A stretch of 8,257 nucleotides of DNA from Candidatus Aphodoplasma excrementigallinarum (GTDB taxonomy: Bacteria > Bacillota > Clostridia > UBA1381 > UMGS1253), in contig DVOF01000221.1 of assembly GCA_018713805.1 (NCBI GenBank), positions 1-8,257 on the forward strand, given 5' to 3'. Numbering within the stretch: the stretch's first letter is position 1; every line of letters starts with the position of its first letter. Positions 1 to 6,210 of this stretch are shown piece after piece. Below the pieces are notes generated by a model. That model searched no databases and was not told the origin of the DNA. It worked only from the letters and a program-made list of their open reading frames with translations. Position numbers and translations under genes: made by a program.

Positions 1-14
1 GTATAATTGAAGAA

Positions 15-21
15 AAGGGGG
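15..21 (+). promoter_or_regulatory. Ribosome binding site of the TIM-barrel gene
   Basis: AAGGGGG is purine-rich and complementary to the 16S rRNA tail. Its spacing is 4 bases to ATG 26 and 7 bases to ATG 29, which favours the second ATG as the true start. Confidence 0.55.
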
Positions 22-28
22 CGGTATG

Positions 29-802
29 ATGGAATTCGGGATGCCAACGCTGCTGGAAGCAGCTGACCTGGACGCATGTGTCGCGCTGTGTAAAGAACTT
101 GGCCTCAACTTTATCGAGCTGAACATGAACCTACCGGCCTACCAGGCTGATGCGCTCGACCTCGAGCGGCTTGGCCGACTGCAAAACCAGGAGGGAATTT
201 TCTTTACCTTTCATCTGGATGAAAACCTGAATGTCTGCGACTTTAACCGTCTTGTCGCAGAGGCGTATACCGCCACCGTGCTGCAGACGATCGAAGCGGC
301 AAAACGCTGCTCCGCCCCGGTTTTGAATCTACACATGGCAAAGGGCGTCTACTTCACCCTGCCGGTCCGGCGGGTATTTCTGTTCGAGCAATACCGGGAT
401 GGATACCTTCGCGCGCTTCTTCAGTTCCGCAACGCGTGTGAGGCGGCAATCGGAGACAGCGGTATCCTGCTGTGCGTGGAGAATACAAACGGCTATCCGG
501 CCTTTGCCCGCGAGGGGATTTCCCTTTTGCTCGAGAGCCCGGCCTTTGCCCTGACGCTAGATACAGGGCACAGCCTGTGCGCCAAATTTGCCGACGAACC
601 ATTTATCCTGTCGCAGGGTAGGCTTGCGCATATGCATTTACACGACGCCACGGGCGGGCGCGACCATCTGCCGCTCGGCGGAGGCGATTTGCCTGTGGAG
701 CGTTATCTGTCGCTGGCCAAAGCCAGTGACTGCCGCGTCGTACTGGAAACGAAAACGATAGACGGCCTGCGGGAAAGCGTACATTTCCTGCGACGGCTAT
801 AA
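29..802 (+). CDS. Sugar phosphate isomerase/epimerase, TIM-barrel (AP endonuclease 2 / xylose isomerase-like) family
   Basis: A 257-residue cytoplasmic protein with the xylose-isomerase-like TIM-barrel pattern. Likely divalent-metal and catalytic positions (numbered from the ATG at 26) are His63 in TFHLDENLN, His103 in NLHM, Glu152 in CVENTNG, Asp179 and His182 in LDTGH, His205 and Asp207 in HMHLHD, Asp213-His214 in GRDHLPLGGGD, and Glu241 in VLETK. The Glu / Asp-x-x-His / His-x-Asp / Glu series is the family's usual metal site, so the protein looks catalytically competent. Members isomerise or epimerise ketoses, inosose or hydroxypyruvate, and the exact substrate cannot be read from the sequence. 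Lying ahead of an L-arabinose operon, it may epimerise a ketopentose or its phosphate, which is inference. ATG 29 is preferred over ATG 26 because the AAGGGGG at 15-21 is then 7 bases away, not 4, and the N-terminus becomes MEFGMPTL. The family call is firm and the substrate open. Confidence 0.88.
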   Translation: MEFGMPTLLEAADLDACVALCKELGLNFIELNMNLPAYQADALDLERLGRLQNQEGIFFTFHLDENLNVCDFNRLVAEAYTATVLQTIEAAKRCSAPVLNLHMAKGVYFTLPVRRVFLFEQYRDGYLRALLQFRNACEAAIGDSGILLCVENTNGYPAFAREGISLLLESPAFALTLDTGHSLCAKFADEPFILSQGRLAHMHLHDATGGRDHLPLGGGDLPVERYLSLAKASDCRVVLETKTIDGLRESVHFLRRL

Positions 803-832
803 CTACATAATATTGACTATAAACTTATACAT

Positions 833-840
833 AAAGGAGG
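833..840 (+). promoter_or_regulatory. Strong ribosome binding site of the FGGY kinase with long spacing
   Basis: AAAGGAGG is nearly a full anti-Shine-Dalgarno match. The ATG at 854 is 13 bases downstream, longer than the usual 5-10, and no in-frame ATG, GTG or TTG lies nearer. Confidence 0.7.
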
Positions 841-853
841 AAGCGCGAAAACG

Positions 854-2458
854 ATGGAACAGCAGCAAATCAGAGCTTTAATCGAGTCCGGCAAAACCGT
901 CCTCGGGATCGAGCTTGGCTCAACGCGGATCAAGGCGGTGCTCGTCGATGCGGCGCACAGGCCCATCGCCGCCGGGAGCCATGCGTGGGAAAGCCGGCTG
1001 GAAAACGGCATATGGACCTATCCGCTCGAGGAGGTCTGGGCTGGGATACGCGCGTGCTATGCCCAGCTTGCCGCGCAGGTACATGAGCGTTACGGCGCCG
1101 CGCTGGCCAGAATTGGAGCAATCGGCTTTTCCGGCATGATGCACGGGTATTTAGCCTTTGACAAAAGCGGAAACCTGCTGACGCCCTTCCGGACATGGCG
1201 CAACACGATCACCGGTCAAGCCGCCGAGGCGCTGACCAGCCTGTTTTCGTTCAATATTCCCCAGCGATGGAGCATCGCCCACCTGTATCAGGCCATGCTG
1301 AACCGGGAAGAACATGTCAAAGACGTTGCCTATCTGACAACGTTGGCTGGCTATGTGCATTGGCAGCTCACCGGGCAAAAGGTGCTCGGCGTCGGCGATG
1401 CGTCCGGCATGTTTCCGATCGAAGATAACGCCTACTCCCGCCCTATGCTGGCAAAATTCCAGCAGGAAGCGGATGAAATGGGCTATACATGGAAGATAGA
1501 AGACCTGCTGCCAACCGTCCTGCCGGCCGGCGCTGCAGCGGGCACATTGACCGAAACGGGCGCAAGGCTGATTGACCCGAGCGGGACGCTCCTCCTTGGC
1601 GCCCCCCTCTGCCCGCCGGAGGGCGACGCGGGTACCGGCATGGCCGCGACCAACAGCGTCGCAGTCCATACCGGGAACGTATCAGCCGGTACGTCGATTT
1701 TTTCCATGGTGGTGCTTGACAAGCCGCTCCATGCCGTATATCCGGAAATTGATTTGGTTGCCACGCCTGCGGGCCAACCGGTCGCCATGGTACATTGTAA
1801 CACCTGCACTTCCGATCTGGACGCATGGGCTGGCCTGTTTACCGAGCTGCTGTCCGGTTTTGGACACGAACCGGACAAAGCCGCGCTCTACGACTTGCTC
1901 TACCAAAAGGCGTTAGAGGCAGACGGCGACTGCGGCAGCATCGTAAGCTTCAACTACTATTCCGGCGAGCCGGTGGCCGGCGCGGCGGAGGGCTGTCCTC
2001 TGCTGACGCGGCGGCCCGACGGACGGCTTACGCTTGCAAACTTTATGCGCGCGCAGCTCTTCAGTGCGATGGCGGCCCTGCGCATCGGTATGGACATCCT
2101 CTTTGAAAAGGAGCATGTCCGCCTCGACCGGCTGACGGGCCACGGCGGCTTTTTCAAGACAAAAGGCGTCGGGCAGCGCATGATGGCGTCTGCCATGGGC
2201 GTTCCTGTGTCTGTTCTGGAGACTGCGGGGGAAGGCGGCGCATGGGGCATTGCCCTGCTGGCCTCCTTTCTGCTATATCGCACGGAGGGCGAAACGCTGG
2301 AGGGCTATCTTGCAGGAAAGGTGTTTTGCACAGATGCGGGCGAAAGCCTTGCGCCCGACGACGGGCTGCGGCGCAGCTTCGAGCAGTTTATGGCGCGCTA
2401 CATCCCATGCCTCGCAGCGGAGCAGAAGGCTGCCGCTGCTCTGTACGATTCCAAATGA
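854..2458 (+). CDS. FGGY-family carbohydrate kinase, probable L-ribulokinase (non-classical, AraK-like)
   Basis: A complete 534-residue sugar kinase of the FGGY family, which phosphorylates ketopentoses and related sugars with ATP in the cytoplasm. The N-terminal ATPase motif is GIELGSTRIKAVLVD (residues 18-32) and the sugar-side motif is GFSGMMHGYLAFD (91-103). The probable catalytic base is Asp258 in EGDAGTGMAATNS. The second-domain phosphate loop is GNVSAGTSIF (274-283), and TGHGGFFKTKG (428-438) with ETAGEGGAWG (456-465) forms the adenosine pocket. Directly followed by araA and araD, it is most simply the kinase making L-ribulose-5-phosphate. By pattern it is nearer the xylulokinase-like FGGY proteins than classical AraB, and non-orthologous ribulokinases are known in clostridia and Bacteroides. 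Xylulokinase is the main alternative. The strong AAAGGAGG at 833-840 lies a rather long 13 bases before the ATG, but no better start is present. Confidence 0.9.
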   Translation: MEQQQIRALIESGKTVLGIELGSTRIKAVLVDAAHRPIAAGSHAWESRLENGIWTYPLEEVWAGIRACYAQLAAQVHERYGAALARIGAIGFSGMMHGYLAFDKSGNLLTPFRTWRNTITGQAAEALTSLFSFNIPQRWSIAHLYQAMLNREEHVKDVAYLTTLAGYVHWQLTGQKVLGVGDASGMFPIEDNAYSRPMLAKFQQEADEMGYTWKIEDLLPTVLPAGAAAGTLTETGARLIDPSGTLLLGAPLCPPEGDAGTGMAATNSVAVHTGNVSAGTSIFSMVVLDKPLHAVYPEIDLVATPAGQPVAMVHCNTCTSDLDAWAGLFTELLSGFGHEPDKAALYDLLYQKALEADGDCGSIVSFNYYSGEPVAGAAEGCPLLTRRPDGRLTLANFMRAQLFSAMAALRIGMDILFEKEHVRLDRLTGHGGFFKTKGVGQRMMASAMGVPVSVLETAGEGGAWGIALLASFLLYRTEGETLEGYLAGKVFCTDAGESLAPDDGLRRSFEQFMARYIPCLAAEQKAAAALYDSK

Positions 2459-2459
2459 G

Positions 2460-2465
2460 AAAGGA
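2460..2465 (+). promoter_or_regulatory. Ribosome binding site that favours the GTG start of araA
   Basis: AAAGGA ends on the A of the ATG at 2465, so it cannot serve that codon with normal spacing. It is 8 bases from the in-frame GTG at 2474. A weaker GAG at 2457-2459 could serve ATG 2465. Confidence 0.5.
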
Positions 2466-2473
2466 TGAAAACT

Positions 2474-3949
2474 GTGAAGCGAAACGAATATGAATTTTGG
2501 TTTATCGTCGGGAGCCAGTTCCTCTATGGGCCGGAAGTGCTCGAAACCGTAGCCGCGCGCGCCGCGGAAATGGCGCAGAAGATGAACGCGGGCGGGCGTC
2601 TCCCATTCCGGCTCGTCTATAAACTGACGGCCAAAACCCCGGAGGAAATCTCCCATATCGTCAAGGAAGCAAACTACAAGGATACCTGTGCGGGCATCGT
2701 CGTATGGATGCACACCTTCTCCCCCAGCAAAATGTGGATCAACGGCCTGCGCGAGCTGAATAAACCGTACTGTCATTTTGCCACCCAGTACAACCGCGAA
2801 ATCCCAAACGATGAAATCGACATGGATTTCATGAACCTGAACCAGGCGGCCCATGGCGACCGGGAACACGGCTTTATCGCCGGGCGGCTGCGCATGGCGC
2901 GCAAGGTGATTGCAGGCTACTGGCAGGATGAAGACGTGCAAAAAAAGCTGGGCGCATGGATGCGTGCGGCGTACGGCGCCGCCTTTTCCAAAACGCTGAA
3001 GGTCATGCGCTTCGGCGACAACATGCGGAACGTCGCCGTCACCGAGGGCGATAAGGTCGAAGCGCAAATCAAGCTCGGCTGGCAGGTAAATACCTGGCCT
3101 GTGGGCGAGCTGGCGGAGGAAATCCGCGCCGTCACCGAGGGCGAAATTGATGCGCTTATGGCTGAGTACGGCGAAAAATATACGCTTGCAACGGACGACC
3201 TTGCCGCAGTGCGGTATCAGGCGCGGGAGGAGATCGCCATCCGGCATATGCTAACGCGCGAGGGCTGTGGCGCATTTACCAACACGTTTGAGGACCTGTG
3301 CGGCATGGAGCAGCTCCCCGGCCTTGCCACGCAGCGGCTTTTGGAACAGGGGTACGGCTATGGCGGCGAGGGCGACTGGAAGGTGGCGGCCATGACTGCC
3401 ATAATCAAGGCCATGACCGCAGGTATGGGCGGCGGCACAGCCTTTATGGAGGATTATACCTATCACTTGGAAAAGGGGAACGAATATTCCCTGGGCGCGC
3501 ATATGCTGGAGGTATGCCCCTCGGTTGCGCTGGAGAGGCCGCGCATCGAGGTACACCCCCTCGGTATCGGCGGCAAGCAGCCCCCCGCAAGGCTCGTATT
3601 CGAGGGGCACCCGGGCAGCGCCTGCGTTGTCAGCCTGATTGATATGGGCGGGCGGATGCGGATGATCTGCCAGGACATCGAGGCAGTCAAGCCGGTCCTG
3701 CCCATGCCGAACCTGCCGGTGGCGCGGGTCATGTGGCGCGCCATGCCGGATTTGTGCACGGGCGCGCAGTGCTGGATTCTGGCGGGCGGCGCACACCATA
3801 CGGTTCTGACCTACGACGCGACACCGGAAATGCTGCGCGACTGGGCGCGGATTATGGAAATCGAATTCGTTCATATCAATCAAACCACGACGCCGGAACG
3901 GCTCGAAGAGGAGTTGTTCCTCGCCGATCTGGCGTGGAAACTGAAATGA
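2474..3949 (+). CDS. araA: L-arabinose isomerase
   Basis: Converts L-arabinose to L-ribulose in the cytoplasm, the first step of arabinose catabolism, using a divalent metal (usually Mn2+). The opening EFWFIVGSQFLYG is the family signature. In numbering from ATG 2465, the catalytic and metal residues are Glu302 in GEGDWK, Glu329 in FMEDYTYH, His346 in LGAHMLEV and the His pair 444-445 in GGAHHTVL, all matching the E. coli enzyme's Glu-Glu-His-His set. Length is 491-494 residues against about 500 for characterised AraA. Two starts are possible. ATG 2465 overlaps its own AAAGGA sequence, while GTG 2474 lies 8 bases after it and gives MKRNEYEFWF, so GTG 2474 is preferred. The gene starts 6-15 bases after the kinase stop and ends 13 bases before the chosen araD start, indicating one transcript and probable translational coupling. 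It is intact, and the assignment is very secure. Confidence 0.98.
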   Translation: MKRNEYEFWFIVGSQFLYGPEVLETVAARAAEMAQKMNAGGRLPFRLVYKLTAKTPEEISHIVKEANYKDTCAGIVVWMHTFSPSKMWINGLRELNKPYCHFATQYNREIPNDEIDMDFMNLNQAAHGDREHGFIAGRLRMARKVIAGYWQDEDVQKKLGAWMRAAYGAAFSKTLKVMRFGDNMRNVAVTEGDKVEAQIKLGWQVNTWPVGELAEEIRAVTEGEIDALMAEYGEKYTLATDDLAAVRYQAREEIAIRHMLTREGCGAFTNTFEDLCGMEQLPGLATQRLLEQGYGYGGEGDWKVAAMTAIIKAMTAGMGGGTAFMEDYTYHLEKGNEYSLGAHMLEVCPSVALERPRIEVHPLGIGGKQPPARLVFEGHPGSACVVSLIDMGGRMRMICQDIEAVKPVLPMPNLPVARVMWRAMPDLCTGAQCWILAGGAHHTVLTYDATPEMLRDWARIMEIEFVHINQTTTPERLEEELFLADLAWKLK

Positions 3950-3953
3950 GGTG
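3948..3953 (+). promoter_or_regulatory. Ribosome binding site deciding the araD start
   Basis: GAGGTG overlaps the araA TGA stop (3947-3949) and lies 9 bases before ATG 3963. The upstream GTG 3951 is inside this site and so is an unlikely start. Confidence 0.7.
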
Positions 3954-3962
3954 CCATACAAT

Positions 3963-4661
3963 ATGCTGGAGGATTTAAAACAGCAGGTATGGGAGGCGAA
4001 CATGAGCCTCCCAGCCCACGGGCTTGTCACGTTTACATGGGGGAATGTGTCCGGTGTGGACCGGGCGAGCGGGCTTATGGTGATCAAGCCTTCAGGCGTG
4101 AGCTATGACGCACTTTCGCCCGACGATATGGTTGTGGTCGATCTAAAAACCGGCAAAAAGGCCGGGGGCGCGCTGTCCCCCTCGTCGGATACGGAGACGC
4201 ACTTGGAGCTGTACCGTTCTTTTCCCCGGATTGGCGGCGTTGTCCATACGCACTCCCGCTGGGCGACGATCTATGCGCAGGCCGGGCGGGGCATCCCCGC
4301 GCTTGGCACGACCCACGCCGACTATTTTTACGGTAAAATCCCCTGTACAAGGGCTTTGACGGCCGAGGAAATCGCGGGCAATTATGAGCGTGAGACCGGG
4401 CGCGTCATCGCAGAGACGTTCCAGCGCCGCAGCCCGGACGATATCCCGGCTGTTCTGGTCCACAGCCACGGCCCCTTCTGCTGGGGGCAAACGCCGGAGA
4501 AGGCCGTTTTCAACGCTGTTGTCTTGGAACAGGTCGCCTGCATGGCGTGGCATAACCAGATGGCTGACCCGGCTCTTTCCCAGATTCCGCAGGAGCTGCT
4601 CGACAAGCATTTTCTGCGCAAGCATGGGCCAGGTGCATACTACGGACAGCAGGGGAAATAA
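3963..4661 (+). CDS. araD: L-ribulose-5-phosphate 4-epimerase
   Basis: Interconverts L-ribulose-5-phosphate and D-xylulose-5-phosphate by a zinc-dependent retro-aldol reaction, feeding arabinose carbon into the pentose phosphate pathway. It is a class II aldolase-fold protein of 232 residues, against 231 in E. coli AraD. Metal and catalytic residues fall at nearly the same numbers as in E. coli: Asp76 in SSDT, His95 and His97 in VVHTHS, Asp120 in TTHADYF, and His167/His169 in VLVHSHGPF. The C-terminal LRKHG and YYGQ carry the conserved Tyr. A GTG at 3951 opens the frame, but ATG 3963 is chosen because GAGGTG at 3948-3953 is then 9 bases away and the protein begins MLEDLKQQV, as in known AraD. 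The binding site overlaps the araA stop codon, so the genes are probably translationally coupled. It is the last gene of the arabinose operon, ahead of a terminator-like hairpin. Confidence 0.97.
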   Translation: MLEDLKQQVWEANMSLPAHGLVTFTWGNVSGVDRASGLMVIKPSGVSYDALSPDDMVVVDLKTGKKAGGALSPSSDTETHLELYRSFPRIGGVVHTHSRWATIYAQAGRGIPALGTTHADYFYGKIPCTRALTAEEIAGNYERETGRVIAETFQRRSPDDIPAVLVHSHGPFCWGQTPEKAVFNAVVLEQVACMAWHNQMADPALSQIPQELLDKHFLRKHGPGAYYGQQGK

Positions 4662-4691
4662 TATCCTGCTGGCCTGTCTTTAGCCATGATC

Positions 4692-4719
4692 TCCTGCCGG
4701 TGTGCAGGAAAAATTTTTT
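4692..4719 (+). terminator. Probable Rho-independent terminator of the arabinose operon
   Basis: TCCTGC (4692-4697) and GCAGGA (4704-4709) pair as a 6-bp stem around the loop CGGTGT, followed by AAAA and a run of six T (4714-4719). It lies 30 bases after the araD stop. The stem is short and the T run starts a few bases late, so efficiency may be modest. An extra TCCTGC copy at 4664-4669 could compete for the same downstream arm. Confidence 0.6.
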
Positions 4720-4750
4720 CAACTTTTTTTGTCGAATTTTAAAACTTTTT
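4714..4750 (+). promoter_or_regulatory. Helically phased T tracts (possible curved DNA / upstream element)
   Basis: Four T tracts lie at 4714-4719, 4724-4730, 4737-4740 and 4746-4750, with centres about 9.5 to 11.5 bases apart, close to one helical turn. Such phasing is known to bend DNA. The tract ends 50 bases before the SGNH gene start, where it could aid promoter activity. The first tract also serves as the T run of the terminator. No clear -35/-10 pair was found, so the regulatory role is inference. Confidence 0.35.
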
Positions 4751-4800
4751 GATTGCAATGCGAGTCTAATAGGCGAATGGAAACGGAAGGGGGCAAAACA

Positions 4801-5655
4801 ATGAACAGACGCGCACGCAGAAGAAAAAGGCGGCAGCAGCAGCGTAAACGCACCTACAGCATCATTGCACTTTGTTGTATATTGGTGTCTGTTGTTGTAG
4901 TGCTCACAGTTTCCAACCTGATTGGGACTGCGGTCGGTGGCACAAAAGCGTCGGAGCCAACGCCGGCTCCGGATATGGCAACGGCCAGCCCTACCCCGGC
5001 TGCGCCATCTGCGCCGCCCGCTGAAGAACCCATTGAAGCCCAAAGTACGCCGGAACCGGAGCCTACCCCGCCCGCAACCCCAGCCCTGGCGGAGGGTGAT
5101 TTCAGTGACACAGTCTTTATCGGGGATTCCATGGCGGAGGGGTTTTATCTCTACTCCGGGATTCAGGGCGCTACGTTTTATTATGAGCGCGGCCTGCGGA
5201 TTGAGGATATTGCGACCGACGCAGTTGCCAACACGCCAAGCGGAAAGACGACGATCCTAAACGCGCTTGGGCAAAAGCAGTATGGGCGTATAGTCCTGAT
5301 CCTCGGCCTCAACGAGCTTGGGTGGGACAACGCAGACGTATTCGCACAGCGTTACAGCCGCCTGATCGATACGCTCCGCGAAATCCAGCCGAACGCCGAA
5401 ATCTATATGCAGGCGATTCTGCCTGTGACGGAGGAACGCTCCTCCACGGACCGGGTGTTCAACAATTACGATATCCAGCAATATAACGGGAAGATCGCGC
5501 AGGTTGCGGAGGAAAAGGGCGTTCACTATCTCGATGTTTCCTCCGTCATGACGGACAGCACAGGCGCTCTGCTCGCGGACGCTTCCGTGGATGGTATCCA
5601 TCTGAAGCAAAAATACTGCGTCGAATGGTACAAATATATTTCAGAAAATCTTTAA
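4801..5655 (+). CDS. Membrane-anchored SGNH/GDSL-type hydrolase or acyl esterase
   Basis: A 284-residue protein with a strongly basic cytoplasmic tail (residues 1-17, mostly Arg/Lys/Gln), one membrane segment (about 19-42) and a Pro/Thr/Glu/Ala-rich extracellular stalk (about 50-97). An SGNH-fold domain follows (about 101-284). Catalytic motifs are visible: block I FIGDSMAEG with Ser110, a block III-like LGLNELG with Gly169 and Asn171, and block V VDGIHLK with Asp264 and His267. The Ser-Asp-His set is therefore complete, and the domain probably faces outside the cell. Related proteins remove or transfer acyl groups on carbohydrates, but the substrate here is unknown. Start ATG 4801 follows GGAAGGGGG (4785-4793) with good spacing; the TTG at 4753 lacks a site. 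It probably shares a transcript with the lipoprotein gene 21 bases downstream. No acyltransferase partner lies in the window. Confidence 0.85.
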   Translation: MNRRARRRKRRQQQRKRTYSIIALCCILVSVVVVLTVSNLIGTAVGGTKASEPTPAPDMATASPTPAAPSAPPAEEPIEAQSTPEPEPTPPATPALAEGDFSDTVFIGDSMAEGFYLYSGIQGATFYYERGLRIEDIATDAVANTPSGKTTILNALGQKQYGRIVLILGLNELGWDNADVFAQRYSRLIDTLREIQPNAEIYMQAILPVTEERSSTDRVFNNYDIQQYNGKIAQVAEEKGVHYLDVSSVMTDSTGALLADASVDGIHLKQKYCVEWYKYISENL

Positions 5656-5676
5656 ATCTTCGAGGAGAGACTGCCC

Positions 5677-6165
5677 ATGTGGAAAAAAACAACGAAAGCT
5701 TCCATGACTTTGCTCAGTACGGCGCTTTTGCTCATCTGCCTTCTTACCGGATGCGGCGGAAACCAGGCCCCTTTGCCGGACGCGGAAACGCTGGCTAACC
5801 GCCTGCTGACGGAGCAGGCTTTCACCGACGAGCTGGTGCAGCTTGCGCCCGAGGTTGCGCTTGCGCTCTATCAAATCGACGCAAGCGACGTTGCTGCAAG
5901 CGCGGTGTATACCGGGACGGGCGCGACAGCGGAGGAAGTGGCCGTGTTTGAGGCCGTAGACGCGGAGGCCGCAGGGCGAATCCGCGCGGCAGCCGAGGCA
6001 CGGGTTGCCGACCAGAAACAAAGCTTTGAAAATTATATTCCGACGGAGATTCCCAAACTACAGCAGGCGGTTGTCGCCAGCCGGGACACCATAGTTGTGC
6101 TGTGTGTGCCCGCCGAATCGGACGAAACTGCACGTTCCATCTGCGATGAATACGGCTTACAGTAA
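5677..6165 (+). CDS. DUF4358 family lipoprotein
   Basis: A 162-residue secreted lipoprotein. The N-terminus has Lys/Thr-rich residues 2-7, a hydrophobic core (about 9-23) and the lipobox LLTGC, with Cys26 as the lipidated residue after signal peptidase II cleavage. The mature part resembles DUF4358, a small domain frequent in clostridial lipoproteins. Its recurrent features are visible here: LYQIDASDV (64-72), TGTGATAEEVAVFEA (79-93), the ARVADQKQSFENYIP stretch (108-122) and a final strand IVVLCV (139-144). The molecular function of this domain is unknown to me. GAGGAGAG at 5661-5668 lies 8 bases before the ATG, fixing the start. It follows the SGNH gene by 21 bases and likely acts with it at the outer face of the membrane. 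Transcription probably ends at the hairpin 6176-6204. The DUF4358 call rests on pattern recognition, not a profile search. Confidence 0.82.
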   Translation: MWKKTTKASMTLLSTALLLICLLTGCGGNQAPLPDAETLANRLLTEQAFTDELVQLAPEVALALYQIDASDVAASAVYTGTGATAEEVAVFEAVDAEAAGRIRAAAEARVADQKQSFENYIPTEIPKLQQAVVASRDTIVVLCVPAESDETARSICDEYGLQ

Positions 6166-6175
6166 AGCATAATAA

Positions 6176-6204
6176 AAAAGGGCTGCATGCGATGCAGTCC
6201 TTTT
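6176..6204. terminator. Bidirectional Rho-independent terminator between convergent operons
   Basis: AAAAGGGCTGCAT (6176-6188) and ATGCAGTCCTTTT (6192-6204) pair as a 13-bp stem with one G-T wobble around the loop GCG. The A/T ends give a T run on both strands. It begins 11 bases after the lipoprotein stop and ends 6 bases before the nucleotidyltransferase stop on the other strand, so one hairpin can end both transcripts. Confidence 0.88.
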
Positions 6205-6210
6205 AATAAC

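Noticed and set aside
2..7. TATAAT at the left edge as a promoter -10 for the TIM-barrel gene
   Set aside because: The -35 region is outside the window, and the transcript would start only about a dozen bases before the gene, at the edge of the ribosome binding site. It may equally be the end of an upstream gene.
813..835. TTGACT as a -35 box for the kinase-araA-araD genes
   Set aside because: No -10-like hexamer occurs at 16-18 bases; that position holds the ribosome binding site.
2273..3247. 324-codon open frame on the minus strand across the kinase/araA junction
   Set aside because: It lies opposite two clearly real genes, has no recognisable domain, and long antisense frames are expected in GC-rich coding DNA.
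3251..4087. 278-codon minus-strand open frame opposite araA and araD
   Set aside because: It is antisense to well-conserved enzymes and shows no family motif, so it is a codon-bias shadow.
4765..4770. TCTAAT as a -10 for the SGNH gene
   Set aside because: The highly conserved second A is missing and no -35-like hexamer lies 16-18 bases upstream.
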